In this document: in pieces, positions 42,557-50,485 of the stretch
Layout of the letters: each line of letters begins with the position of its first letter
How positions within the stretch are numbered: the stretch's first letter is position 1
From: an uncultured Lachnospiraceae bacterium
GTDB lineage: Bacteria > Bacillota > Clostridia > Lachnospirales > Lachnospiraceae
Reading direction: 5' to 3'
Assembly: GCA_944384125.1 (NCBI GenBank)
Contig: CALWSF010000024.1
Location: forward strand, 1 to 55,358
Length of the DNA stretch: 55,358 nt
The notes under the pieces: generated by a model
Told to the model about the DNA's origin: nothing
Databases searched by the model: none
The model's input: only the letters and a program-made list of their open reading frames with translations
Program-made: the position numbers and the translations under genes

Positions 42557-43252
42557 TTATCTGGACATATGAAGATCTGAGGCTTCGCTTTCTATCATTT
42601 TTTCAGTGAGTTTTTTTGCGGCATCCGGATTCTTATTGCGGATACAGGCCATAAGCTCACAGTGAAGATATATTTCAAGGTGCTCATTATTTAAAAATGA
42701 TAAAAAACTGTCCTTGAGAAACAGGGGGTAATAGTTAATTACGGCACGGTACAGATCCTTCAGCAGGGGATTGTGACACATCTCGGCAATCTGCATGTGA
42801 AAAGAAATGTCTGCATCGATATAATTTGACTGACGTTTTTCATAACTTTCAAGAAGCCGGGAATGTTTCTGCTCAAGGATTTCCAGTTCTTCTTCTGTTC
42901 TGCGCATGGCGGCCATGGCACAGATGTCCGGTTCAATAAGGCGGCGCACCTCAATAATATTAGCAGAATCTTCAGCAGCAAGTCTTTTGTTCATCGTTGC
43001 ATCGAACGCGGTTCGGTTTCGTACATAAGTACCGTCTCCTGGACGTACGTCTATTACTCCGGTTATGACGAGGTAATGAATTGCTTCTCTGAGCGTATTG
43101 CGGCTTACCCCGTATATTTCTGAAAGTTCAGGCTCACTGGGAATTTTTTCCCCGACTTTCCATGTGCCGGCTTCTATGGTTTCTTCTAAAAGTTCAGCCA
43201 GCTGTGTGGCAAGAGTTTTTTTGACTAATTTTGCGGGTTTTGGAATACTCAT
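42557..43252 (-). CDS. GntR-family regulator with FCD (FadR-type) domain
   Basis: A 231-residue regulator. The winged helix at about 12-75 contains GEKIPSEPELSEIYGVSRNTLREAI (shared with FadR-type proteins), and the C-terminal FCD all-helical domain (about 90-225) has His residues fit for metal and acid binding (DADISFHMQIA). FCD effectors are often organic acids. GGAGAA precedes the ATG, and a promoter lies at 43285-43313. It is divergent from the esterase gene, so it may control that promoter. Confidence 0.92.
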   Translation of the reverse strand: MSIPKPAKLVKKTLATQLAELLEETIEAGTWKVGEKIPSEPELSEIYGVSRNTLREAIHYLVITGVIDVRPGDGTYVRNRTAFDATMNKRLAAEDSANIIEVRRLIEPDICAMAAMRRTEEELEILEQKHSRLLESYEKRQSNYIDADISFHMQIAEMCHNPLLKDLYRAVINYYPLFLKDSFLSFLNNEHLEIYLHCELMACIRNKNPDAAKKLTEKMIESEASDLHMSR

Positions 43253-43284
43253 AAATAAATTCTCCGTCGGTTTTTGTTGGATTA

Positions 43285-43313
43285 ATTATAACAAGGGCTT
43301 TGTAAAATGACAA
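43285..43313 (-). promoter_or_regulatory. sigma-A promoter for gntR-lysR
   Basis: On the minus strand TTGTCA, 17 bases, TATAAT. Confidence 0.75.
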
Positions 43314-43343
43314 GACAACAGGAAAGAATAGGAAGTTCTGTTC

Positions 43344-43372
43344 TTGACATGGTATTGATAAGGGGGTATAAT
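43344..43372 (+). promoter_or_regulatory. sigma-A promoter for esterase-nhaC
   Basis: TTGACA (43344-43349), 17 bases, TATAAT (43367-43372). The transcript would begin at the inverted repeat 43380-43406. Confidence 0.85.
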
Positions 43373-43379
43373 TAATTAA

Positions 43380-43406
43380 ACATCCAAACATACTACCTTT
43401 GGATGT
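43380..43406. promoter_or_regulatory. inverted repeat operator candidate
   Basis: ACATCCAAA-N9-TTTGGATGT is a perfect 9-9-9 repeat beginning at the expected transcription start. It could bind the divergent GntR regulator, or form a hairpin at the 5' end of the mRNA. Confidence 0.6.
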
Positions 43407-43413
43407 ATGTGAG

Positions 43414-43429
43414 ATTTAAGCGCTTAAAT
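43414..43429. promoter_or_regulatory. 16-bp palindrome, LacI/cre-like
   Basis: ATTTAAGC-GCTTAAAT is a perfect palindrome with the AAGCGCTT core found in LacI/CcpA-family sites. It lies downstream of the promoter, so a roadblock or repression role is conceivable. Confidence 0.5.
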
Positions 43430-43504
43430 AAATTCAGTAAATTTGACATCAGTTCGGAAGATTTCCGGAACAGACTGTGCGGATTACAGGAAGGGAGTGA
43501 GTAT

Positions 43505-44323
43505 ATGGGCTTTTTTCGGGGGGATATTTATTCGTATGCACTGGATAAAATGACACCAATTAATTTGTATTTACCCTATGATGACAATCGGAGGTTTCAG
43601 GTAAAAAAAACGCAGAAAACGCTGATTCTGCTACATGGTCTGGAGGGAAACTGCAGCTATTGGAATCGCTATACATCCGTCGAACGTTACGCCCAGGAAC
43701 GTAATATTGCCCTCATCATGCCGGACGGGGATATGAGTCTGTATGCGGATATGCGCTGCGGCCAGCGTTATGCCACATATATAGGCGAAGAATTGCCGGA
43801 GATTCTGCGAAATATGTTTTGTCTCAATCTTGACAGGGAAAGTTTCTATATTGCCGGGCTTTCTATGGGCGGATATGGTGCCCTGCGCATGGCACTGACC
43901 CATCCTGAAACGTTTGGTCGGTGTGCGTCTTATTCAGGGGCATTAATGCTGGGGAGCAGAGAGTATCTTCAGACACTTTCAGAGTACAGAGAACCGGAGA
44001 GAGGCAGTACATATATAGAACGGGAAGAAATTGACCGCTCCATGTATTATGGTGCGTTGGGGGCCTACGGAGAAACTATGAAATACTGTCCGGAAAATGA
44101 TATTCTGGCGCTTGCTGAAAATAATATCAGACTGGGTAAAAAACTTCCTGAAATACTTTTAACATGCGGCACAGAAGATTTTCTGTTTGATGTAAATTGC
44201 ATGTATTCTGATAAGCTTAATGATATGGGGGTAAAAAACGAATTTCGAACATGGCCCGGAATTCATAACTGGCTTTTCTGGGAAGAGAGTATACGTGATA
44301 CAATTGATTTTTTTGTTGATTAA
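43505..44323 (+). CDS. tributyrin esterase-like alpha/beta hydrolase
   Basis: A 272-residue esterase of the S-formylglutathione hydrolase/tributyrin esterase group. The nucleophile is S120 in GLSMGG, with LHGLEGN forming the oxyanion region, D in CGTEDF and H in WPGIHNW. ATG at 43505 is favoured because AGGAAGGGAG lies upstream and family members begin near here; an upstream in-frame start at 43403 would lie inside the operator-like repeat. An NhaC-type antiporter gene follows 44 bases later. Confidence 0.88.
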   Translation: MGFFRGDIYSYALDKMTPINLYLPYDDNRRFQVKKTQKTLILLHGLEGNCSYWNRYTSVERYAQERNIALIMPDGDMSLYADMRCGQRYATYIGEELPEILRNMFCLNLDRESFYIAGLSMGGYGALRMALTHPETFGRCASYSGALMLGSREYLQTLSEYREPERGSTYIEREEIDRSMYYGALGAYGETMKYCPENDILALAENNIRLGKKLPEILLTCGTEDFLFDVNCMYSDKLNDMGVKNEFRTWPGIHNWLFWEESIRDTIDFFVD

Positions 44324-44367
44324 TTCGCGATAAGTAAAAATAATCAGTCAGAAAGGTGGGGAACGGT

Positions 44368-45837
44368 ATGACAGAAAAAAGTTTGCGCTTCAGAGGCGGT
44401 ATTTATGCAGCATTTATTCCGCTTTTTATATTTTGTGCAGGTGTTATTGCAGTGTTTGTCACATGGTTTTCACTCGATTTTAATGCTGTGGCAATGATGG
44501 CAATTCTGGGATTGATTGTGGGGAGTCTGTTCTGCAGAAATTTTGAGAAGTACTGGGAGGCTGCGGGACATGGAATGGCAAATGAGGTGTGTGTTTATAC
44601 TTTACTGATTTTGTTTGTTGTCGGGATGTTCGGGGCGCTTATAAAGGCATGTGAGGTATCTAATGGATTTGTATGGCTGGCATATAATATTCATTTGAGC
44701 GGGGGCGCTTTTGCGGTCTTTGTATTTGTGGCAACCTGTGTTGTTTCTACTGCAACAGGGTCATCTTTTTCTGCGCTGTACAGCTGTTTTCCGATTTTTT
44801 ATCCGGCGGCAGTGCTGATGGGCTGCAGACCCGATATCATGGCAGGGTTAATTCTTGCCGGTGCTATTTTTGGAGACAATCTGGCTCCGATATCCGATAC
44901 AACGATTCTCTCGGCTTCAGCTCAGGAGTATAAATGCCGTCCGGGAGAATCAGCTGATATTGGCGGCTGTGTTGCAACACGTTTTAAATATTCCATTACG
45001 GCCGGAATTGCGGCATGTGTTATCTACGCCTGTATTGCAGGCGGATATAATCCGGGGCAGGGAGCAGAAGAATATCTGCTGGCAAGTATGGACCCAAGAC
45101 CGCTGATTATGCTTGTTCCGGTAGGTCTGATGCTTGTGATTTCCATCCGGACCAGGAATATTTTCAGAGCGATTACCGTCGGTATTATATTTGGCACTGC
45201 AATAGGGCTTATATTTGGCCTGATTAAGCCGCAGGATATACTCTGGTGTGAAGATGGAGTCATGGAAGGCTTTTTATATTCGGGATTTACCGGGATGATA
45301 GGGGTGGCTTTGATTATTCTCTGTCTGAATGGGGTAATGGGAGTGATGAATGAAGCCGGAGCTCTGGATGCCATGGTTAATCTGATAATGAAAAGCCCTA
45401 TGTCAAAAACGGTAAGAGGGGCGGAGCTTCTTCTGGCGATTACTCAGACTCTTATAACAACTGTTATGGGAGGTGCCCAGGATCCGGCGATTGTGACAAT
45501 GGGGCCTGTTTTTAACAGAGTGGGTCAGGAAAAAAATATTCATCCATACCGGCGGGCCAACCTCCTGGATGGATTTTCAAATTCACTGGCAGTCAGTATT
45601 CCCTTTTTATCCTGTTATGTATTTCTGGCAGCTCAGCTTACCGCAGGATATGAGTTTGTGGAGTCGCTGACAACTTTTGAGGTAAGCAAAGGCATGGTAT
45701 ATACTGTTCTGCTGTTTCTGACGCTTCTCATATCTGTTATCACAGGATGGGGTAGGATTTATGAAGGAAAAGACGGAGAAATGGTAAAGGAAAACGGAGA
45801 AAAGGTTAAGCATCCGTATTCGATATTTGTGAAATAA
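44368..45837 (+). CDS. NhaC-family Na+/H+ antiporter-like transporter
   Basis: A 489-residue membrane protein with about twelve helices, of the NhaC family, which exchange Na+ for H+ or carboxylates (malate/lactate in Bacillus MleN). The family signature GAIFGDNLAPISDTTILSAS is clear near residue 170-190. GAAAGGTGGGGAAC precedes the ATG at 44368. It probably shares a transcript with the esterase upstream. Substrate is open; export or exchange of an organic acid from ester cleavage is a speculative possibility. Confidence 0.92.
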   Translation: MTEKSLRFRGGIYAAFIPLFIFCAGVIAVFVTWFSLDFNAVAMMAILGLIVGSLFCRNFEKYWEAAGHGMANEVCVYTLLILFVVGMFGALIKACEVSNGFVWLAYNIHLSGGAFAVFVFVATCVVSTATGSSFSALYSCFPIFYPAAVLMGCRPDIMAGLILAGAIFGDNLAPISDTTILSASAQEYKCRPGESADIGGCVATRFKYSITAGIAACVIYACIAGGYNPGQGAEEYLLASMDPRPLIMLVPVGLMLVISIRTRNIFRAITVGIIFGTAIGLIFGLIKPQDILWCEDGVMEGFLYSGFTGMIGVALIILCLNGVMGVMNEAGALDAMVNLIMKSPMSKTVRGAELLLAITQTLITTVMGGAQDPAIVTMGPVFNRVGQEKNIHPYRRANLLDGFSNSLAVSIPFLSCYVFLAAQLTAGYEFVESLTTFEVSKGMVYTVLLFLTLLISVITGWGRIYEGKDGEMVKENGEKVKHPYSIFVK

Positions 45838-45862
45838 GATAACAGGACACAGTGTGTGCATG

Positions 45863-45908
45863 GAGCTGAATCAGGGACAGCAGAAGAGGCTGCTGTTCGG
45901 GTTCAGCT
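45863..45908 (+). terminator. strong stem-loop after nhaC
   Basis: GAGCTGAA and GACAGCAG pair with CTGCTGT and TTCAGCTC around AAGAGG, with small internal bulges. The T tract after it is weak. Confidence 0.6.
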
Positions 45909-46004
45909 CTGATTTGTTCAAAGGAAAAATTTTCAAAAAAAAGAAAAAAAACGTAAAAAGACACAAAAATTATGGTAATGTATCTGCATTTTCATTAAAG
46001 AAAC

Positions 46005-46280
46005 TTGACATAGTTATAATGACATGATAAAGTACTTCTGTTGTATAATGTGTATAACAATAACTGTCTGACAGCAGGAGGCCGCAGAGACCGGAGGAAA
46101 ATCAGGATAATTTTTTATCAACTCAGAATATAAAAAAGAGAGGAAAACTCTGCTATATTTAAATGTAAAATGATCACAATTCAGTCCGGCTGTATCCTGC
46201 TAAGTGTTTCCATGACTAAAAGCTTTCAGGTCTGAAATAAAGAGCTGTGATTCCCGTAGTACACTGCGGGAATTTTATTT
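46005..46280 (+). ncRNA. candidate noncoding transcript between nhaC and araC-type genes
   Basis: Overlapping promoter elements (TTGACA at 46005-46010 with TAAAGT at 46028-46033, and TATAAT at 46044-46049) are followed by about 200 bases without a plausible gene. A terminator-like hairpin then follows, ATTCCCG/CGGGAAT with AATTTTATTT (46250-46280). The unit could be a small RNA or an attenuated leader for the AraC gene 130 bases further on. No known RNA family is recognised. Confidence 0.4.
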
Positions 46281-46413
46281 ATGAAAAAAGTCCGGTAATC
46301 CAGTAATATGAGCTTTGGCGGACTGAATGAGCGGTCAGTTATTGTCAGTGAGCGGCAGGGTAATTGTTTATTGAGGTACTATTAAGCAGAAGGAGAAAGC
46401 GCAGAGAAAAACG

Positions 46414-47388
46414 ATGAATGAGCAAAAGGCAGATAGCATGCTTTGTATGACTTCAGAGGAACATAAATATCTGGAGGAGAGGTTCCGCCCTGGAGATGAG
46501 AAGGGAGCAGTTGGAATTGATGCGGATGCATTTCTGAAAGGCAGGCAGATAATCACAGTTCGGGTTCAGGATCCGTATATGGAAATTCCTCTGCATAAGC
46601 ATAATTATATTGAAATGATGTACCTGGATCAGGGGCAGATAACACATTTTATAAATGGAACGGAGATTACCATGAATCCCGGGGATCTGCTGCTGATGAA
46701 CCAGTATGCAGAGCATCGGGAACTGCAGAGAAAAAGCCAGGATCGGGGCATGGTATTTATCATCCGGCCTGTGTTTTTTGATATTCCGCTTCAGATGCTT
46801 CCAGACGGCAGCGAGATCAGAAATTTTCTGGTAAACTGCATGTGCAGAAATAATCCGTGCCCCCAGTATCTGCTGTTCCGTTCAGGCGGCAGAAATGATA
46901 TACGCAATCTTATGGAGAATCTCATTGAGGTAATTGTGGGAGATAATGGAAATGGCGGATTAATCAGTCAGTATACGGTAGGACTCGTGTTTCTGTACCT
47001 GTCGGGAATGACAGAGCGGGTGCAGGATTTGTCTCAGGGGCACCGTGATATGCTGGTGCGCGAGGTGCTGAAATATATTGAGGTTCAGTATAAAACGGCT
47101 ATGCTGAGCCGGATTGCAGAGGAGCTTCATCAGTCGGTGTCAGGACTGAGCAAGATGATCAAGCAGGAGACAGGGTGTACATTTCAGGAGCTGCTGATGA
47201 AAAAACGGTTTCAGAAGGCAGCCAGACTCCTCACAGAAACGAATCTTCAGGTGGAGGAGATTGCTGTAAATGTAGGCTATGAGAATCTCAGTTATTTTTA
47301 CCGTCAGTTTAAAAAACAGTATAAGATGACACCGCGCCAGTACCGGGTGGTCAACAGGCGCAGTTCCTGGCAGAAAAGATATGAATGA
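46414..47388 (+). CDS. AraC-family transcriptional regulator with cupin sensor domain
   Basis: A 324-residue regulator. The N-terminal cupin-like domain (about 40-120) contains PLHKHNYIEMMYL and MNPGDLLLMNQYAEH. Two helix-turn-helix motifs lie at about 225-318, with VEEIAVNVGYENLSYFYRQFKKQYKMTPRQYR at the end. It is probably a sugar- or small-molecule-responsive activator. AAGGAG lies about 20 bases before the ATG, with a weaker GAGA closer, so the start is only moderately secure. Target genes are not obvious. Confidence 0.9.
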   Translation: MNEQKADSMLCMTSEEHKYLEERFRPGDEKGAVGIDADAFLKGRQIITVRVQDPYMEIPLHKHNYIEMMYLDQGQITHFINGTEITMNPGDLLLMNQYAEHRELQRKSQDRGMVFIIRPVFFDIPLQMLPDGSEIRNFLVNCMCRNNPCPQYLLFRSGGRNDIRNLMENLIEVIVGDNGNGGLISQYTVGLVFLYLSGMTERVQDLSQGHRDMLVREVLKYIEVQYKTAMLSRIAEELHQSVSGLSKMIKQETGCTFQELLMKKRFQKAARLLTETNLQVEEIAVNVGYENLSYFYRQFKKQYKMTPRQYRVVNRRSSWQKRYE

Positions 47389-47407
47389 CGATGGTCTGAA
47401 GTTGTAT

Positions 47408-47504
47408 AAAAATGCCCCGAAGAATTTCCGGAGGAGCTTTGCATGTACCATTCAGAAATACTGAATGGTACACGCATATGTCCGGGAATCTGGCGGGGCT
47501 TTTT
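47408..47504. terminator. large nested hairpin between convergent genes, bidirectional terminator
   Basis: The outer arms TGCCCCG/CGGGGC are flanked by A5 and T5 (47408-47504). Inside is a perfect 11-bp stem GTACCATTCAG/CTGAATGGTAC with a five-base loop (47445-47471), and secondary pairing of ATTTCCGG with CCGGGAAT lies between. The symmetry lets it terminate both the AraC gene and the ABC permease gene. Confidence 0.8.
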
Positions 47505-47521
47505 GAATTGAAAAACTGGTT

Positions 47522-48316
47522 TCAAAGTGCAGTGCGTTTTTCCAGATAGGCAATGCCCTGGTAAAGTACAGCTGATACCACACACAAAATGACAATACTC
47601 ATTACTACCATATCCATTTTGAAAACCTGGCTGCCGTAAATAATCAGGTATCCGAGTCCCTGGTTGGCTGCCAGAAACTCTCCGATGATAACTCCGACCA
47701 GGCAGAGGCCGATATTAACCTTCATGTTGCTGATAATCAGGGGAATGGAGCCGGGGAGCAGAACCTTTGTGAGAATGTCTCTGCGTGTACCTCCGAGGGA
47801 ACGGATGAGTTTTATCTGATCCGGATCCACGGAAGAAAAACCGTTGTGCAGCGTCAGAACAGAGCCGAAGACTGCGACAGAGACTGCTGCTACAATAATT
47901 GTCTTTATATTATTTCCCAGCCAGACGATAAGGATGGGGGCCAGTGCGGATTTGGGAAGGCTGTTGAGCATAACCAGGTAGGGCTCCAGTATTTCAGAGA
48001 TGGTTTTGCTTGACCAGAGAAGGACAGCTCCTGACAATCCCAGAACAATTACAAGACAGAAACTGATAAGCGTTTCTGCCAGAGTGACAGCAGTGTGCCG
48101 GATAATGCTTCCATCCTGAAGCATTTCTGCGAAACAGAGAGCTATCCGGGTCGGAGAGCTGAATATAAAGTCATCAATAAGTTCCAGCCTGGCACTGATT
48201 TCCCAGAGCGCCAGTAAAAAGAAAAGCAGCAGTATACGGCAAATCAGAACTGTTCTGTACCGCCGCTGCTGTAATCTTACAAATTCCTGCTGGGCCAGGG
48301 TTTCCTGTGATTTCAT
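47522..48316 (-). CDS. ABC transporter permease, SsuC/TauC-type
   Basis: A 264-residue permease with six membrane helices of the nitrate/sulphonate/taurine (and thiamine-precursor) family. The EAA-type loop reads SLGGTRRDILTKVLLPGSIPLI. The start at 48316 has CAGGAGG upstream on the coding strand. It is 28 bases behind the ATPase gene. The substrate is unknown because no binding protein is encoded nearby. Confidence 0.92.
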   Translation of the reverse strand: MKSQETLAQQEFVRLQQRRYRTVLICRILLLFFLLALWEISARLELIDDFIFSSPTRIALCFAEMLQDGSIIRHTAVTLAETLISFCLVIVLGLSGAVLLWSSKTISEILEPYLVMLNSLPKSALAPILIVWLGNNIKTIIVAAVSVAVFGSVLTLHNGFSSVDPDQIKLIRSLGGTRRDILTKVLLPGSIPLIISNMKVNIGLCLVGVIIGEFLAANQGLGYLIIYGSQVFKMDMVVMSIVILCVVSAVLYQGIAYLEKRTAL

Positions 48317-48344
48317 TAGGATACCTCCTGACTGTGTGAGAAGT

Positions 48345-49106
48345 CTAATTTTGCAGAACACTCCATACTTCATTGAAGTAGGAAGTAAAAGCCGGATCGT
48401 TGCGTCTTGCCAGAGGACCTGCGCTGTCTTCCTGAAAAATGACGGGGAGAATTTTTTTGATTCTTCCGGGGCGCCTGGAGAGAATAATAATCCGGTCCGC
48501 CACGCTGACAGCTTCAGAGAGGTCGTGGGTAATCAGGACGGCTGTCTTTTTACTGTCACGGATGATTGTGCTTATGTCATCACATACAGACAGACGCGTC
48601 TGGTAATCCAGGGCGGAGAATGGCTCATCGAGGAGAAGAAGATCCGGCTCCAGGGCCAGTGTCCGTATCAGGGCGGCACGCTGCCGCATACCGCCTGAAA
48701 GCTCGGATGGCCGGGATTTTTCAAAATGTTTCAATCCATAGGTTTCCATCAGGTCATGTACCATTCTCAGGTGGCGCTCATCAAGCCGGTGCTGTATCTC
48801 CAGCCCCAGGGAAGCGTTTCCAAGGATAGAGCGCCACTCAAAAAGATGATCTTTCTGAAGCATATATCCGATTGTGCATGGGTTGTCATTTATCGGAATG
48901 CCGTCAATGAGAACAGAGCCTTCATCCGGCTGCAGCAGGCCGCTTATAAGGGAAAGAAGCGTAGATTTTCCGCATCCGGAGGGGCCTACAACAGCAATAA
49001 ATTCTCCGGCGGCGACAGAAAAAGATATATCTGAAAGGGCCTGTGTTTCTCCGTCCATAGTGTGATAGGAATAACTCAGTCCTCTGACTTCCAGTTTGGG
49101 GATCAT
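48345..49106 (-). CDS. ABC transporter ATP-binding protein, SsuB/TauB-type
   Basis: A 253-residue ATPase with Walker A GPSGCGKST (41-49), signature LSGGM(RQR), Walker B LLLLDEPF and H-loop ITHDLSEA. It pairs with the permease downstream on the same strand. AGAGGTG precedes the ATG. The typical third component, a periplasmic-type binding lipoprotein, is missing from the window. Confidence 0.94.
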   Translation of the reverse strand: MIPKLEVRGLSYSYHTMDGETQALSDISFSVAAGEFIAVVGPSGCGKSTLLSLISGLLQPDEGSVLIDGIPINDNPCTIGYMLQKDHLFEWRSILGNASLGLEIQHRLDERHLRMVHDLMETYGLKHFEKSRPSELSGGMRQRAALIRTLALEPDLLLLDEPFSALDYQTRLSVCDDISTIIRDSKKTAVLITHDLSEAVSVADRIIILSRRPGRIKKILPVIFQEDSAGPLARRNDPAFTSYFNEVWSVLQN

Positions 49107-49259
49107 AAAACACCTCTGTAAAAGGAGCTTTAGTGTAACATATGAGGATTTTTTTTGAGTGTGATTGGGGCGGAGTTCAGGTTGACCCGTTTTTTTTTAT
49201 GTGAGATAATAAAAATATCTGAAAAATATGGAAAAGCCGGAATGGCTTACGGAGGAGAC

Positions 49260-50102
49260 ATGATCAGAAAATATACGGTAGCACTGATACAGATGAATAC
49301 ACAGAATAATAAGGGAGAAAATCTGAAGCAGGCATGTGCCTGGATTGATGAGGCAGCTGCCCGTGGGGCGAAGCTCATTTGCTTTCCTGAGGTTATGAAT
49401 CTGATTGGGCGAAATGTGGGAGAAGGGGGAGGCAGAGAGAAAATTCCGGGTTATACCACGGAAATTCTCTGCAGAAAGGCGAAGGAACACGGTGTTTATA
49501 TTCAGGGAGGAAGTGTGACGGAAGATATCAGCGAAGAGTATCCCGGAGAAAAGCGTTCGGCAAATACGAGTGTTCTGATTTCTCCGGAGGGAGAGATTCT
49601 GGCTTCATACAGAAAACTTCATATGTTTGATATTACTCTGGCGGACGGGACTCCGTTCCGGGAGTCGGACAGGGTTCGTCCGGGGGATTCTGTTGTGACT
49701 GTGGAGACAGAGCTGGGAGTAATGGGACTTTCTGTCTGCTATGATGTGCGGTTCCCGGAACTTTACCGTTTGATGGCTCTGAGAGGAGCTCAGGTTATTT
49801 TTGTTCCGGCCAGTTTTACAATGCCGACGGGCAAAGATCACTGGGAGGTGCTTCTGAGAGCCCGGGCCATCGAAAACGGATGTTATATTGTGGCAGCAGG
49901 GCAGATAGGCGAAAAACCTGCCTATGTTGCTTATGGAAACAGCCTTGTGGCAGATCCCTGGGGGACGGTTGTGGCCAGAGCGAGAGATGAGGCCGGAATT
50001 ACGTACGCCGAGATTGATCTGGATTATATGGATCGGATTCGCAGACAGATTCCTTCGCTGGAGAACAGGCGGGATGATATATATCAGATTGCAGAAAAAT
50101 GA
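49260..50102 (+). CDS. nitrilase-superfamily carbon-nitrogen hydrolase
   Basis: A 280-residue amidase-type enzyme with the full catalytic triad E44 (FPEVMN), K118 (YRKLHMFDI) and C159 (SVCYDVRFPELY). The last motif and the overall pattern are close to the Nit1/Nit2 branch, which repairs deaminated glutathione or cleaves omega-amides such as alpha-ketoglutaramate. ATG at 49260 follows GGAGGAGAC directly. Confidence 0.92.
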   Translation: MIRKYTVALIQMNTQNNKGENLKQACAWIDEAAARGAKLICFPEVMNLIGRNVGEGGGREKIPGYTTEILCRKAKEHGVYIQGGSVTEDISEEYPGEKRSANTSVLISPEGEILASYRKLHMFDITLADGTPFRESDRVRPGDSVVTVETELGVMGLSVCYDVRFPELYRLMALRGAQVIFVPASFTMPTGKDHWEVLLRARAIENGCYIVAAGQIGEKPAYVAYGNSLVADPWGTVVARARDEAGITYAEIDLDYMDRIRRQIPSLENRRDDIYQIAEK

Positions 50103-50134
50103 CGGAACAGATCGAAAAAATTGCGATTTTTTTA

Positions 50135-50163
50135 TTTACATTCCACATAAAATTTATTAAAAT
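50135..50163 (+). promoter_or_regulatory. sigma-A promoter of the cyclic di-AMP riboswitch transcript
   Basis: TTTACA (50135-50140), 17 bases, TAAAAT (50158-50163). Confidence 0.75.
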
Positions 50164-50183
50164 ATATATGTAAACGTAAATGA

Positions 50184-50310
50184 AGATGCAATTACGCTGA
50201 ATGCCGGGATTCCGGCAGCGGGAGAACCAATTTTTGGGGGTGTAACTGCGGCAGGGCCGCATGCGGGAACTTCCTTCCCTAACCCGACAGCTAATCTCGT
50301 AAGCAAAGGA
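50184..50310 (+). promoter_or_regulatory. ydaO/yuaA cyclic di-AMP riboswitch
   Basis: The conserved order is present: ATTACGCTGAATGCCG at the 5' side, CGGGAGAACCAATTTTTGGG in the middle, a GC hairpin (GCGGCAGGGCCGC), and CCCGACAGCTAATCTCGTAAGC at the 3' side. P1 forms from TTACG (50192-50196) and CGTAA (50298-50302). Known members switch genes off when c-di-AMP is bound. The regulated gene is a sodium:solute symporter. Confidence 0.85.
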
Positions 50311-50370
50311 AGGCTCAGTTTCAAAAATGAGGCAGACGTTCTGTGAAACGGCTGCCTGAAAATGAAAAAG

Positions 50371-50416
50371 AAGATGCCTTTTGCCGCCCATTTATTTGGA
50401 CGGCGTTTTTGCATCG
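50371..50416 (+). terminator. expression-platform terminator of the c-di-AMP riboswitch
   Basis: GCCGCCCA pairs with TGGACGGC (one mismatch) around TTTATT, followed by GTTTTTGC. An earlier stem GGCAG/CTGCC (50331-50356) could be the alternative structure. Confidence 0.7.
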
Positions 50417-50485
50417 TCCGGGCCGAAAACGGCAGAAAGGAGACGGTAGCTCATTGAACGGCATTAAAAGAAACGGAGGGATTGC

